Shown here: positions 52,221-64,000 of the stretch, piece by piece
Layout: every line of letters begins with the position of its first letter
Numbering within the stretch: position 1 is the stretch's first letter
DNA from: Paramecium octaurelia
Lineage: Eukaryota; Ciliophora; Oligohymenophorea; Peniculida; Parameciidae
Direction: 5' to 3'
DNA: 64,000 nucleotides
Assembly (NCBI GenBank): GCA_905182995.1
Contig: CAJJDP010000056.1
Coordinates: 446,208-510,207, forward strand
Notes under the pieces: model-generated
What the model was told of the DNA's origin: nothing
The model's database searches: none
The model's input: only the letters and a program-made list of their open reading frames with translations
Translations under genes and position numbers: made by a program

Positions 52221-53030
52221 AATATTAATTGTATATAAATTTTTAATTCTATTTATAATATTTGCCTCTTGATTATAATCTAGAATTCTTTAAATAATTG
52301 ATATTTAATTAAATATATCGATCTATTAATTATTTAGTTGCTTATTTAAATCAGTCAAAGGGACATATCTCACTCCCTGAACATTTTAAATATTAATTTT
52401 CCCATTTTGATCCTTATCAATTACTTAAAAAACTTGGTTTCCCTTACCAACAGGAATTACCATACGACCGCCATTATCTAATTATTCTAATAGTTTCTGT
52501 GGTATTGTTTCAGCTGCAGCACCTACATGAATAGCTTAATAAGGGCCTTCTTACTCAAACCCTAATCGTCCATCTCCTTTTATAATTTATATTTGTTTAT
52601 CTTTAACTATTACTTATAAGTACTATCTATTATTATTTTAATTTACTAGCTTAAATTTTTGATTGATTTTTCAACCAATTCTGGAACATGTTCCTCTCCA
52701 ATTACTTTGGATTATTATGATTTCATTATAAAAAACATTGCAGCACATAAGTATCCACTACCAGAACCAATATCAAGAGCTCTTACTCCATTTTATAAAC
52801 GATCTTAAAGTAATTCCTAATTACTTAATATAATACTAAAGAATATGAGGAGCAGATATAGTTGCATTAAAGCCTAATTAAAATGGTTAATCTTCATAAG
52901 CAGATATTTTATCAGACTCGTCAACAAATTATTTAAGATCTACAGTTAACAAAACTTATTTCAAAATTTCAGATTTAATATTACCTTCTTTAAACAAATT
53001 TTGCACTAATTTTTCTAGTTTATTATTCAT
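52170..53030 (-). CDS. PCMT: Protein-L-isoaspartate O-methyltransferase
   Basis: About 272 residues if the frame is kept. The substrate-side block LGFNATISAPHIL, the SAM-binding GVRALDIGSGSGYLCAAMF, a KVIGEEHVPELVEKS strand, PYQAIHVGAAAETIPQKLLE, NGGRMVIPVG and VRYVPLTDL all match PCMT, which repairs isoaspartyl residues using S-adenosylmethionine. One 20-nt intron (near 52630) is clear. At about 52820-52845 the expected intron gives a one-base frame discrepancy: only a 13-nt intron would restore frame. After the normal C-terminus there is no TGA, and the frame runs on for about 50 codons into the adjacent kinase pseudogene. Possibly a gene losing its 3' end, possibly a sequence error. Confidence 0.85.
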
Positions 53031-53037
53031 TTAATTT
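53031..53037. promoter_or_regulatory. 7-bp divergent intergenic region
   Basis: Only seven A/T bases separate the divergent start codons of the methyltransferase (-) and GPN1 (+). Both starts are supported by conserved N-termini, so the two genes must have almost no 5' UTR or must overlap in their 5' transcripts. Confidence 0.45.
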
Positions 53038-53954
53038 ATGGACATTGAATTTTAAATAAAGGAAAATAAGATCGCGATACTAATAATTGGAATGGCAGGC
53101 ACTGGCAAAACAACTTTTGTCTAGGTTAGGAATCAATCAATATTATTAGCAATTAAGCAAACAATTAAAAAATGAAAAACATACTTTAATTAATCTTGAT
53201 CCTGCAGTTTATTCATTACCTTATGAGCCAGAAGAAGATATTCGTAAATCAATTAATTATAAAGAATTGATGACTAAGTAAGTTATCCTTTATATTAAAT
53301 TCTAGAAATAAACTTGGTCCTAATGGAGCAATCATGACAGCACTCAATCTTTACTCCCTTCAATTAAACTAGTTAATTGAAAAAATAGAAAAGTCAGACT
53401 CCAATATATAAATTATTGATACTCCTGGACAAATTGAAGTTTTTACTTGGTCAGCATCTGGCAATTTAATATCATAAACATTATCTATGTCTATGCCTAC
53501 AATAATATTTTATGTTATTGATATTGCAAGATGTTAAAACCCTAATAGTTTTATGAGCAATTTATTATTTAGTTGTAGTATATTCTACAAATTTAAATTG
53601 CCTATGGTTATAGTCTTTAATAAGTGTGATGTGGCTGACTCAAAATAACCATTAGAATGGTTGAGAAATTATGATTCATTTACAGAAGCTTTAAAGAATA
53701 AGGATACTTATTTATCTACTTTGAGCAAATAAATGGTCTTAACTTTAGAAGAGTTTTATAATAACTTTACAGTATTAGAGGTTTCATCATTAACTGGATA
53801 AGGTTTTGAAAAAATTAATGAAGTTATTGCAACAGCAAAGTAGGAATATATGAATATTACTCTTGTTGACATTTAAAAAAGAATGAATGATTAGAAACAA
53901 AAAAATTATGATAAATAAATCAATCAGATAACTTAAAAAATTTAGAATTTGTGA
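53038..53954 (+). CDS. GPN1: GPN-loop GTPase 1
   Basis: About 287 residues after introns of 25 nt and 28 nt; total length is a multiple of three. The P-loop is IIGMAGTGKTTFVQ. The switch region LINLDPAVYSLPYEP is followed by the defining Gly-Pro-Asn loop LGPNGAIMTALNL, then DTPGQIEVFTWSASG (G3) and VIVFNKCDVAD (G4, NKxD). This is the GPN1/XAB1 pattern rather than GPN2/3. GPN1 dimerises with GPN3 and is needed to assemble and import RNA polymerase II into the nucleus; the Pol II subunit RPB1 is also in this window, 40 kb away. The C-terminus is shorter than in animals, without a long acidic tail. Its stop lies 11 bp from the convergent Aurora stop. Confidence 0.94.
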
Positions 53955-53965
53955 ATTATAGATAA

Positions 53966-56041
<2,076 letters not shown>

Positions 56042-56175
56042 TTATTCTTCTGAAAATTTATTATTACATAATATTTAATCATCAAATAGATATCAATAAT
56101 TTTTATTGTATTAGTCATCATATACAATTGAACTATTGTTAAACAAAAATGTTGATTTAAAATACACAATAAAAT

Positions 56176-58828
56176 TCATTTGCATTCATACCAATTATTT
56201 CCTATTTTAGCATCAACTTCTAATGGTAATTCTAGTTATATTTCAAAAGGATTTTCCATTAACTCTTTTACAATCTTCAAAGCTTCCTAAGAATTTTCTT
56301 CGGGGCCTTCCTATAAATAATTTAAACTATAAATTACTAGAATCAATTCATCATGAACTTGCAAAAGTAATTTGTAACCCAAATCTTTCAATGATTAATT
56401 TTTATATATTTTGACCATAGCGGCAATTACTATATCTGCAGCTCCTCCCTAAATAGGAGTATTTATTGCTGCTCTTAATCCATGATTAATATAAGATCTA
56501 GTTTATTATTAAAAATATTTTTCCAAGTATCTATATCGCCCTAGTAAAGTTTAGGTGAAAAATTAATTTTTTGCAATCATTCTAACATTATATTACCATT
56601 ATTCCTATCTAAACCAAATATAATACCACTTCTTTTCTTTAAGCAAACCAAGCATCTATAGTTTTTTATGCTTCCTTCACTTCACATTACCAATCTTTTG
56701 CAAATCCAGTTGCAGTTTTACCATAAGCAATTGAAAAATTCAAAACTTTAGCCTTTCTTCTTTCAGCTGCATATTTGTCTTTTACTAATGGAGCTGGTGC
56801 TTTTCCTTTAGATTTGTCCCATTCAATTAACAATTCTCCTTTATCTATTTCTTCTTAGATATGTGGAAACATCGTCTTAAAAGATTAACAATAATATCAT
56901 ACAATGACAGTTCGAGAATGAAAATCTCCTCCTTTTAGAAAAGCATCAATCATTGCTTTACATTTAGTCATGTGTGCTAATACTCTCAATTCCAATTAAC
57001 CATAATCAGCCACTATTAGTTTGTTTCCCTTTTTAGCTATAAAGGATTTTCTTATTTTATATCTATCCTTCTCTAATGCAGGCTAATTTAATAAATTTGG
57101 ATTTCTAGAACTTAATCTTCCAGTTTCTGTATTTATATTAATACTAGTATGAATACGACCTGATGGATCAGTTAATTCAATTAATGGGATAATAAAAGTA
57201 TGTAATAAAACTTCTATACTCTTTAATTCCAATAAATCATTTATTGCTATGCATGCATCAATACCTTTTTAAGGTTCCCCTTTACCAACAAAGTGATGAT
57301 ATATCAATCCGTATTGCTACTTCTCTACATCTCCTGCTAATTACTTCAAGGCATTATAATCAGCTTATGGCATTCCACTAGGAGTATAACTTAAAGGTTC
57401 TATTCCTAAACCCTTTATAAGCATTTCCGTGTATTTAAGAGGAGTTCTTTAATTTTCTTTAACAATTTAATGTATATTATCAATCTAAAACCCTTTTACT
57501 TCAGGTAAGTCTTCAACTTCTTTCCTTATGGATTTTTTCCTTCCATCTGAAAGATATTCATCCTCCTCTTCTTCTTCTTTCATTGTTTAAGGTGTCTTTT
57601 TCACTTACTATTTCTTACATGGGGCAAAGAATAACTATTATAGTTGTTAAGTACTACTACAATTGAATTAAGACACATCTCCTTCTTAAGTAGTTTATAC
57701 CCATTTAATAAAGTTTTATTCATATTATTTCATATCTTCTTCAGCTTTTACCTTAATGTTTTTTACGTGATCCATATCAACTTGCATACCTTCCCTCTCT
57801 AACTCTGTTAATATTTCTCCTAAAGAATTCCAATATTTACTATAGATATCACCTAAACTATTAATTCCAAATTCATTTTTTTTAGTCTGGTAATCAGAAT
57901 CTGTGGGTTTTAAATTATAAAATATTTTTGTTTTGTTTAATAAGTCTTTTAATGTGAGACATAAAAAATATGTTATTTCTGAATCTAAAGTAGAATATTC
58001 AATCCATTAATTAATATATTGAGGGAGGCAATGCATTTATAATATCTTAGGGTATACCTTTAATTTACTAACTTAACCATTTTTTAATTCTTTATTTTGT
58101 CCAAAGATCTATTTCATACTAGTTTTGAGATTGATATCAAGTAGATGATCTCCAAATAATTAGAGGCTACTTCTTTCTTCATCTGTTAAGTTGGGTTTTG
58201 CCAATAAACATTCCATTCTTTTGGTTTTAACTAATTTTATTTCTTCTTCATAGGCTAATGACAATTTAGCTAAACTATATTCTTAAGGCTGTTTTGATGG
58301 ATCTAATAGTCTGGCCATATGCATAGTATCTCCAAAAAAACCTCTAACATTAATTCCATGATTGCCAAAGATGTGTTTATCAAAACCATAATTATGCCAT
58401 ATTTTTAATATCTTTTCATCTTCAAAATATTCTTTAAACAGCATAATTAAATCACTATTCTAAGCAAAATTATCTATAAACAGTCTAGGACCATTCCCAA
58501 AATTAACTTCAGGACCTGCAAATGCACTTGCACAAATTAATTTTCCTCTATTAATTGGAGTCTCACTCTTAACATCTATATCTATAGTTTCTGTATCCCA
58601 TGCATGAGGCTGTTTTTTATACTTATTTAATATATCAATGACTCTTTTTGCATCATTTATATTTCTGACAATTGTCACGCCTGGTTATTCTTTTACATCT
58701 TCAATCGTTTTATTATAATAAGAGCGATATAAATCATACTCTGGTGTTTTTGAACTACCTCCTATTCTACTTTTAAGCGATGTAATGTTATTGATTTAAG
58801 CAAATTTACAAAATCTAAATTTTATCAT
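56176..58828 (-). CDS. POP: Family A DNA polymerase, plant/protist organellar (POP) type
   Basis: About 858 residues after introns of 27, 22 and 27 nt; total length is a multiple of three. A 3'-5' exonuclease domain comes first (WDTETIDIDVKSE, LIMLF, then NYGFDKHIF). The polymerase core has motif A VADYGQLELRVLAHM, motif B KVLNFSIAYGKT, then GRYRYLEKYF, and motif C LQVHDELIL. Family A with an exonuclease domain and no helicase is the organellar polymerase of plants and many protists. The first ~27 residues (MIKFRFCKFAQINNITSLK and on) are basic, Ser/Asn-rich and lack acidic residues: a plausible mitochondrial presequence. It should replicate or repair mitochondrial DNA. Between the exonuclease and the palm lies a Glu-rich low-complexity insert (EEEEEDEYL). 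Confidence 0.93.
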
Positions 58829-59017
58829 AAAATTATAATCACATTTAATTATATCAATCTAATTTATTATAATTCAAAGTCCTTAAAATAGATGTAAAAC
58901 TTTTGATACATTACAACACGCGATTTGATACTATTTAGGTATATTTTTATAAAGTAACTGATAATTGTATTATTAAATTTATAATTCATCATAATCCATA
59001 CATTGAGTATTAATATT

Positions 59018-60413
59018 ATGAAATAACACAGAATTGATTATGAATAATGTCTCTTTTAATGCAAAACAAAGAAAAAATAATTCATAGGAAAAGAGAATAG
59101 ATTTATATATGTGTTTGAGGATCGCTTGATAATAAATAGGAACTAAAATAAAGGTGATCCTGCAAGAGTGATTATGTTTGAAAATTTAAATAGAGTAAAG
59201 TGGAACTATTCAATGAATTCAAAAACATTCAAAACCTTTCTTAAAAGCTTTACTTTGGAGACTAATAAGGAATTATTGAAATATTATGCAGACTTTGAGA
59301 TGTTAATAGCTTTAAAAAAGATATTACAGAAATTTGTTTAACAAAGTTCCCTTGAAGATGAATATGAAACTTAGCAGGTATTGGGAGAGGGTAGTTATGC
59401 TGTAGTATTTCAATTGAAAAATATTTTCACTGGATAGCAATATGCGGGAAAGTGCATAGAGAAAAAAAAACTTGATAAAATTGATAAAGGATTAAAGGCA
59501 GTGATGAATGAGATAGAAATTATGAGAATTTTAAGTCCACATGCTTAAATAGTTAATTTACATGAAGTTTATGATGGCGAAAATAGTATAAATTTAGTAT
59601 TAGATTTATGTTCTGGGGAAAATTTGTAAGCAGAATTAACAAAACGGAATTTAATTCTAGAAGATTCAGAAGTTAAAATTGTAATTATTTTTAATTATTT
59701 TTAGATTATGCATCACCTTTTATTAGCCGTTGATTACATTCATAGCAAAGGAGTCATGCATAGAGATTTAAAACCTGAAAACATACTCTTTTAGAAACCA
59801 TAAGATTTTACAACATTAAAGATAGGAGATTTTGGACTTGCCACAATATAAACTGATGTTCCTTATCTTTATCCTAAATGTGGTACTCCAGGATATGTTG
59901 CTCCAGAAAGTAATCTTTATGTTTTAATTAGAGTAAAGTTGCCAATTTAGTTGAGAAAGATAAAGAATATAGTAGAATCTGCGATATCTTTAGTTGTGGA
60001 GCAATTTTTCATTTGCTTTTATTAGGAGAAGGAGTATTTCCAGGTAAAGGACATTTGGAATTACTTAAATTAAATAAAGAATGCAATATAAATCCAGATG
60101 ATAAAAGATATGACATTTTAACAATTGAGTAAAAAGATCTATTGTAAGAATAATTAAAATTATAAGATTTAAAATGCTTAAGACTAATCCTGATCATCGA
60201 CCTTTTGCCAAAGATTTACTAAATCATCCATATTTTACTAATTAGAAATTAAATGCTGTTGGAATATTCAGCATGAATGTGATAAAATACGAAGAAGATA
60301 ATACTTTAGTTATGTAGGATTTAATCCATTCTCCAACGAAAATTGGATTAGAAAAAAGATTTTCATTTTTATAAATGAGTAATGAAAGAAACACTCCTTT
60401 AAAAATTATTTGA
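59018..60413 (+). CDS. Protein kinase with N-terminal PH-like region (CaMK type)
   Basis: About 439 residues after introns of 24, 29 and 23 nt; total length is a multiple of three. Residues about 1-105 resemble a PH domain (KENRFIYVFEDRLIINRN, then SFTLETNKELL and a helix FEMLIALKKILQKF). The kinase domain follows: glycine loop LGEGSYAVVFQL, AGKCIEKKKL, catalytic MHRDLKPENILF, GDFGLATIQ, CGTPGYVAPE, and TNPDHRPFAKDLLNHPYF at the end of the C lobe. The CaMK-like activation segment and PH domain together suggest a lipid-recruited Ser/Thr kinase, a class that is much expanded in Paramecium. Start: the only ATG in the frame upstream of the PH region. Confidence 0.85.
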
Positions 60414-60502
60414 TAAACATTATACTGTTCATTTGTAAATCATTTCGTTTAGATAATTATTTATTATATTCAATTTATTATAAGTGAATTTGGCCTTAAA
60501 TC

Positions 60503-62020
60503 ATGGAATCTTTAGCTCAATAAATTAAGGCATTGTAATCGAAGAATCAAGAGCTTTCTTAATTAGAAAATAGACTGGTTTAGTTAAAATAATAGTTAAA
60601 ATTACAAGAATCGAATAATCATATAATATAATAGAAAGTTAACAAAATATTGGAAACTAAGGAAAGTACATATTAAAATCAGAGAGATGTAAATATTATT
60701 AGTAATTTTAGTTATTAAAATAACTTGAATAATCTCAAAGCGTCAAAGATGCGAATTATAATCGTATTCGTATAATGAAGCAATCATAAGTAGATGAAAC
60801 AATGAAATTAAAATAATAATTATCAGATGATAAACTATTGAGAACACTTACATAAAAACAAAACTCACAGATTCTTTAATATCAACTCAAAAAATTAAAG
60901 GATGAGGAGTTATATAATAAGCAATAGTAATTTAACAAAGTAATTTTTGAATAAGAGTTTATTTTAGATTTCAGAATGGGAATTCTAATTGAAGTAAGAT
61001 CTAGAATATAAGAAGAACGAAAAAATTGAAAAAATAAGGGCAGAATAATTATAATATAAAGCTTAATTATCTTAAAAGTTAGATTAATAATAAAAATATC
61101 ATTAAAAACTATAAGAAGAAGAATAATAATTGTTAAGGTAATTTTGTCTTTTAAACAAGTTAGCAAATTACACAATTCCTAATCAATTGCTTAGAATTTA
61201 AGATAAGACTTAAGTTAAGCTTAAAGCCTTAGTATTAAATTTTATAACAATTCATTGACAACTCTCTCCTCCTCTATCAAATCATATAGTGTACCAAAAT
61301 TAACAAAGAAATAACTAGAAAGTCCTTATGCTCAAATTCCTGCAATTCTCAAAATAAAAATCAATAAGTAATGTTAAATTTAATAGTAGAGAAAAATCTT
61401 ATGGTGGCAGCGAAAACTTCTTCCCTTGCATTGAGAAGCCCAGCTATTAAGAACAATAAAAATATATGGAAAGACTTTATTAATCTAGGAATTAGCTTCC
61501 AATGAATTAACAACATGAACATCAAATTTAGAAAACTGGAATTCAATAATTTAAATAAACAAGTCAATCTCATTTTGAATCCTAAAGTCATAATCATAAT
61601 AGTAATAGAACAAAATTTTTGAGTTCAACATAAACTGGTAAATAGAAAGATTTTGGCACAATAACAAAAATGACAGACACAAATAGGTCAAACAATCAAA
61701 AAAATAACAATACTTAATAAAAGGATACATAGGAGTAATAAGAATAGAAAAAGATAGAAACTTTAAAAGATCCAAAAGATATTTCAAAAAAAGAAGATTA
61801 ATTAGAAAAGCAAAAAAGTCTAAAATAAGAAAATGAAAAAGAATAGCCACCTTAAAAAGAACCTGAAGAAGTAGAAGAAAATTATGAAGATGAGAATTAC
61901 GAAGATGAATTTAATCAAGAATAGGAGGAGGAGTAGGAGTAAGAGTAGGAATAGTAAGAAGATGAGCATTAATCAGAACAGAAAGATAATAAAGAAGATT
62001 ATGAAGAAGAATAATAATGA
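60503..62020 (+). CDS. Coiled-coil protein with acidic Gln/Glu-rich tail
   Basis: About 466 residues if introns of 23, 28, 19, 28 and 19 nt are removed; total length is then a multiple of three. The middle junctions near 61220 and 61310 are inferred from frame only. It opens with a strong coiled coil (MESLAQQIKALQSKNQELS and on). In the middle is an Asn/Ser-rich linker, and the last ~90 residues are almost entirely Glu, Gln, Asp and Lys. No folded domain is visible. Highly acidic, Gln-rich tails occur in ciliate structural and nuclear proteins alike. Function unknown. Confidence 0.7.
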
Positions 62021-62069
62021 TATGAATTTAAGATATAAATCTATTTCATAGATTTTCTAAATATACAAA

Positions 62070-63664
62070 TCATATAAATAATGTACATATTCTTGCAATT
62101 ATTGTCTAAATTGGTTAATATATAAGCATAGCTCCCAATTAGTATTCTTTTGCATTTATGTCTATGCTGTCTTTATGTAATTACCAATTTAATTCCAATA
62201 ACACTACTATTGCGTATGCAACAAAAACGCATGATATTCCGATTAAATAGGCTATAACTATTGCTTAGAATTGCATAATAGCAAATTAAATCTAACTGAT
62301 AAATATGATAATTGGGCAAATCATCATGAAAAGAAATGCCTTTTTATTTTCAATATTTTCCTTTTTGATAAACGAATATGCTTCAAATCCGATACCAATA
62401 CCTGTGAACATACTTAGAGCAATGCATAATAAGTATTCCTTTAATTAAGTTTTGCTCTCATCATCAGTAGTATTGTCTTCTTGCATTACCATAAAACTTG
62501 TAATGCCAATAAGAATTAATGAATAGAAAAAGATTTCTATTATTACTAAAACCCATTTAATTATCTAGATATCAATTAAGATATACATAATTAATTCTAC
62601 GATGAAATATCAAAATCAATGGATATAATATAAGAGAAAAGGCTAAGCTCACCCAAAATAACGCAGAAAATGAATAATCTACTCCGTTAAATTTAATTAA
62701 AAAATGCGAAAAGCATTAAGGTTAATATCCACATCCAAACATTAATGAAATTTACAAAATAAGGATGATAATTGAAAAAATAGAAGATATCTATTTAAGA
62801 TATTTTAGCTTAATCTCATAACTCCCAATACTTAAATCATGCTAGCCATTTTGACTTTTTATTATTGATTTGGTTAAACTTACTAATAGTTGAAATTGAA
62901 CCCCTAATAACATACAACATAAAACTTAAATATCATCGAAGGTGAACTTTTTAAAAAATGAAAATTTACTTCTTTTTATAATTTATATTATTAAGTGATT
63001 TATAGCATATATGAACTCAACCATGTAATAATCATAGTCACAAATGTTTAAAATAATGGTGAATAGATTCCTACAAATATATTCAATATGAATTCAATTG
63101 AAATTGGAGTAATTAATACAATTAACCAGCATTCTAATAATAGATATATATATGATATTCAATACCTTCTCCTTAAAAATGAGTGTTTGTCATATTTGAA
63201 TAAAAATTAAGTAATAAAATTACGCCTCCAATTTACAAATAAATTCTCCATAATTAATCTTCAAAATTCACTCCTAAAAGAGTCCAAATAAAAAGAAATG
63301 CAAAACTCCCGCAACTTAAGTAAATTACACTTGCTAATGTATTCCAAATTTTTTTATTTTAATTGTCAGCCAGAGAAGCACTGTATTCAAAATAAAAATG
63401 ACATAGTTAGCAAATTATGATTAGGCCCCAAAAGATCCATTATTTTTCATATTAATATATATATTTTCCTAAAAGTGAAACACCACAAAAACACTAAGAT
63501 TTAAGAATTATTTTACAATATATTCCAAGAGTAGGAGAGTGTATGTTTTACGAATAAATGTATTTCTATAATCATCTAAACTGATTCTAAGGGAATATAA
63601 TCTTTAAATACCCATTTTTATCAAGGAAACTCTTTTGCATGGATAATATTTCCATATAACTCAT
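62070..63664 (-). CDS. Tandem-fused TMBIM/Bax-inhibitor-1-like membrane protein
   Basis: About 488 residues after introns of 25, 26, 32, 23 and 22 nt; total length is a multiple of three. It has two modules of about 240 residues, each with seven hydrophobic helices. Module 1: FIRKTYTLLLLEYIVKQFLN, which resembles the RKVY...L start of TMBIM proteins, to EFTFDDIQVLCCMLLGVQFQ. Module 2: IKLKYLKQISSIFSIIILIL to LHKDSIDINAKEYQLGAM, then LIYQPIQTI, which mirrors the family end (H..sp.EYv.aa..lY.Dii). No TGA or start separates them. TMBIM proteins are ER/Golgi calcium-leak and stress proteins with one such module. The family call is by eye and the first module is the weaker match. Confidence 0.55.
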
Positions 63665-63738
63665 CTTTGATAATGTAATATTATATAATTATGAAAATAA
63701 ATAAATATTTTTTATACCATGAATTTGTGATGGTTATC

Positions 63739-64000
63739 TCATTGTGCTTCCTTCTTTATCAGCTCTACTATATCTGATCTACAATTTGGACACTTACGGC
63801 TATTGGATAGCCAAGATTTACAACAATTTTCGTGAAATATATGTTTACAAGGGAGCTACAAAATCTACTCCTCTTTATATATTAAATACTCTTTACCTTT
63901 CTGGAACTCATTGCAACATATGCTACACTTCTTATTGGATTTGCCCATTTTCATTCGTTTAATTTTATCCATATAATTTTTAGGAACTCCATTGCTTTTA
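63739..64000 (-). CDS. RING-H2 finger protein, C-terminal part (truncated by window edge)
   Basis: An open frame of about 86 residues ends at TGA 63739-63741 and runs off the right edge, so the N-terminus is missing. It holds one RING-H2 finger near the C-terminus: KCSICCNEF, QLPCKHIFHENCCKSWL, then RKCPNCR. All eight zinc ligands are in place with H2-type spacing. The segment before it is basic (YMDKIKRMKMGKSNKK). Ten residues follow the finger. RING-H2 proteins are usually E3 ubiquitin ligases. This one is unrelated in sequence to the RING protein at 38 kb beyond the finger itself. Confidence 0.85.

Overview
The window is macronuclear-style DNA from a ciliate, most probably a Paramecium. 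Long conserved proteins read through TAA and TAG, which sit at glutamine positions, and end only at TGA. The base composition is very AT-rich. Nearly every gene is cut by tiny GT...AG introns of about 20-32 nt that must be removed to keep frame. All gene models below were built with TAA/TAG = Gln and by joining exons by hand. In most multi-exon models the summed exon length is a multiple of three, which supports the splicing. The species call is inference.

Layout. 0-8 kb: edge of a polytopic membrane protein (-), a UBC-fold protein (-), a three-repeat Myb/SANT protein (-), a short degenerate kinase (-), a coiled-coil protein (+) and a JMJD6-type hydroxylase (-). 8-16.5 kb: RPB1, the largest subunit of RNA polymerase II (+), with a non-heptad C-terminal domain, an F-box-like protein (+) and a deoxynucleoside kinase (-). 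16.5-24 kb: a gene remnant, a soluble (ADCY10-type) adenylyl cyclase with a PH domain (-) and a disordered acidic protein (-). 24-34.6 kb: an ankyrin-repeat protein (+), a small protein (+), a GSK3-like kinase (-), a centrin (+), an unknown protein (+), proteasome ATPase RPT2 (-), a 7TM-like protein (+) and an ABHD13-like hydrolase (+). 34.6-38.6 kb: a B-box plus LOTUS protein (+) and a RING protein (-). 38.8-51.3 kb: one giant VPS13 lipid-transfer protein (+). 51.3-64 kb: a CDK-like kinase pseudogene (-), an isoaspartyl methyltransferase (-), GPN1 (+), an Aurora-like kinase (-), a plant/protist-type organellar DNA polymerase (-), a PH-kinase (+), a coiled-coil protein (+), a tandem-fused TMBIM/Bax-inhibitor-like protein (-) and a RING-H2 protein running off the edge (-).

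The genes are eukaryotic housekeeping, cytoskeletal and signalling genes on both strands. They form no operon or single pathway. Loose themes are transcription (RPB1, GPN1, which is known elsewhere for Pol II nuclear import, and Myb), ciliary or cytoskeletal function (centrin, Aurora) and signalling (cyclase, kinases). Packing is extreme: divergent start codons lie 7, 13 and 26 bp apart, and convergent stops 11, 24 and 25 bp apart.

The most unusual items are the double TMBIM protein, the B-box + LOTUS architecture, the RPB1 tail, the PH-tailed soluble cyclase, and the kinase pseudogene into which the methyltransferase frame runs. I saw no tRNA, rRNA, CRISPR array or recognisable transposon.
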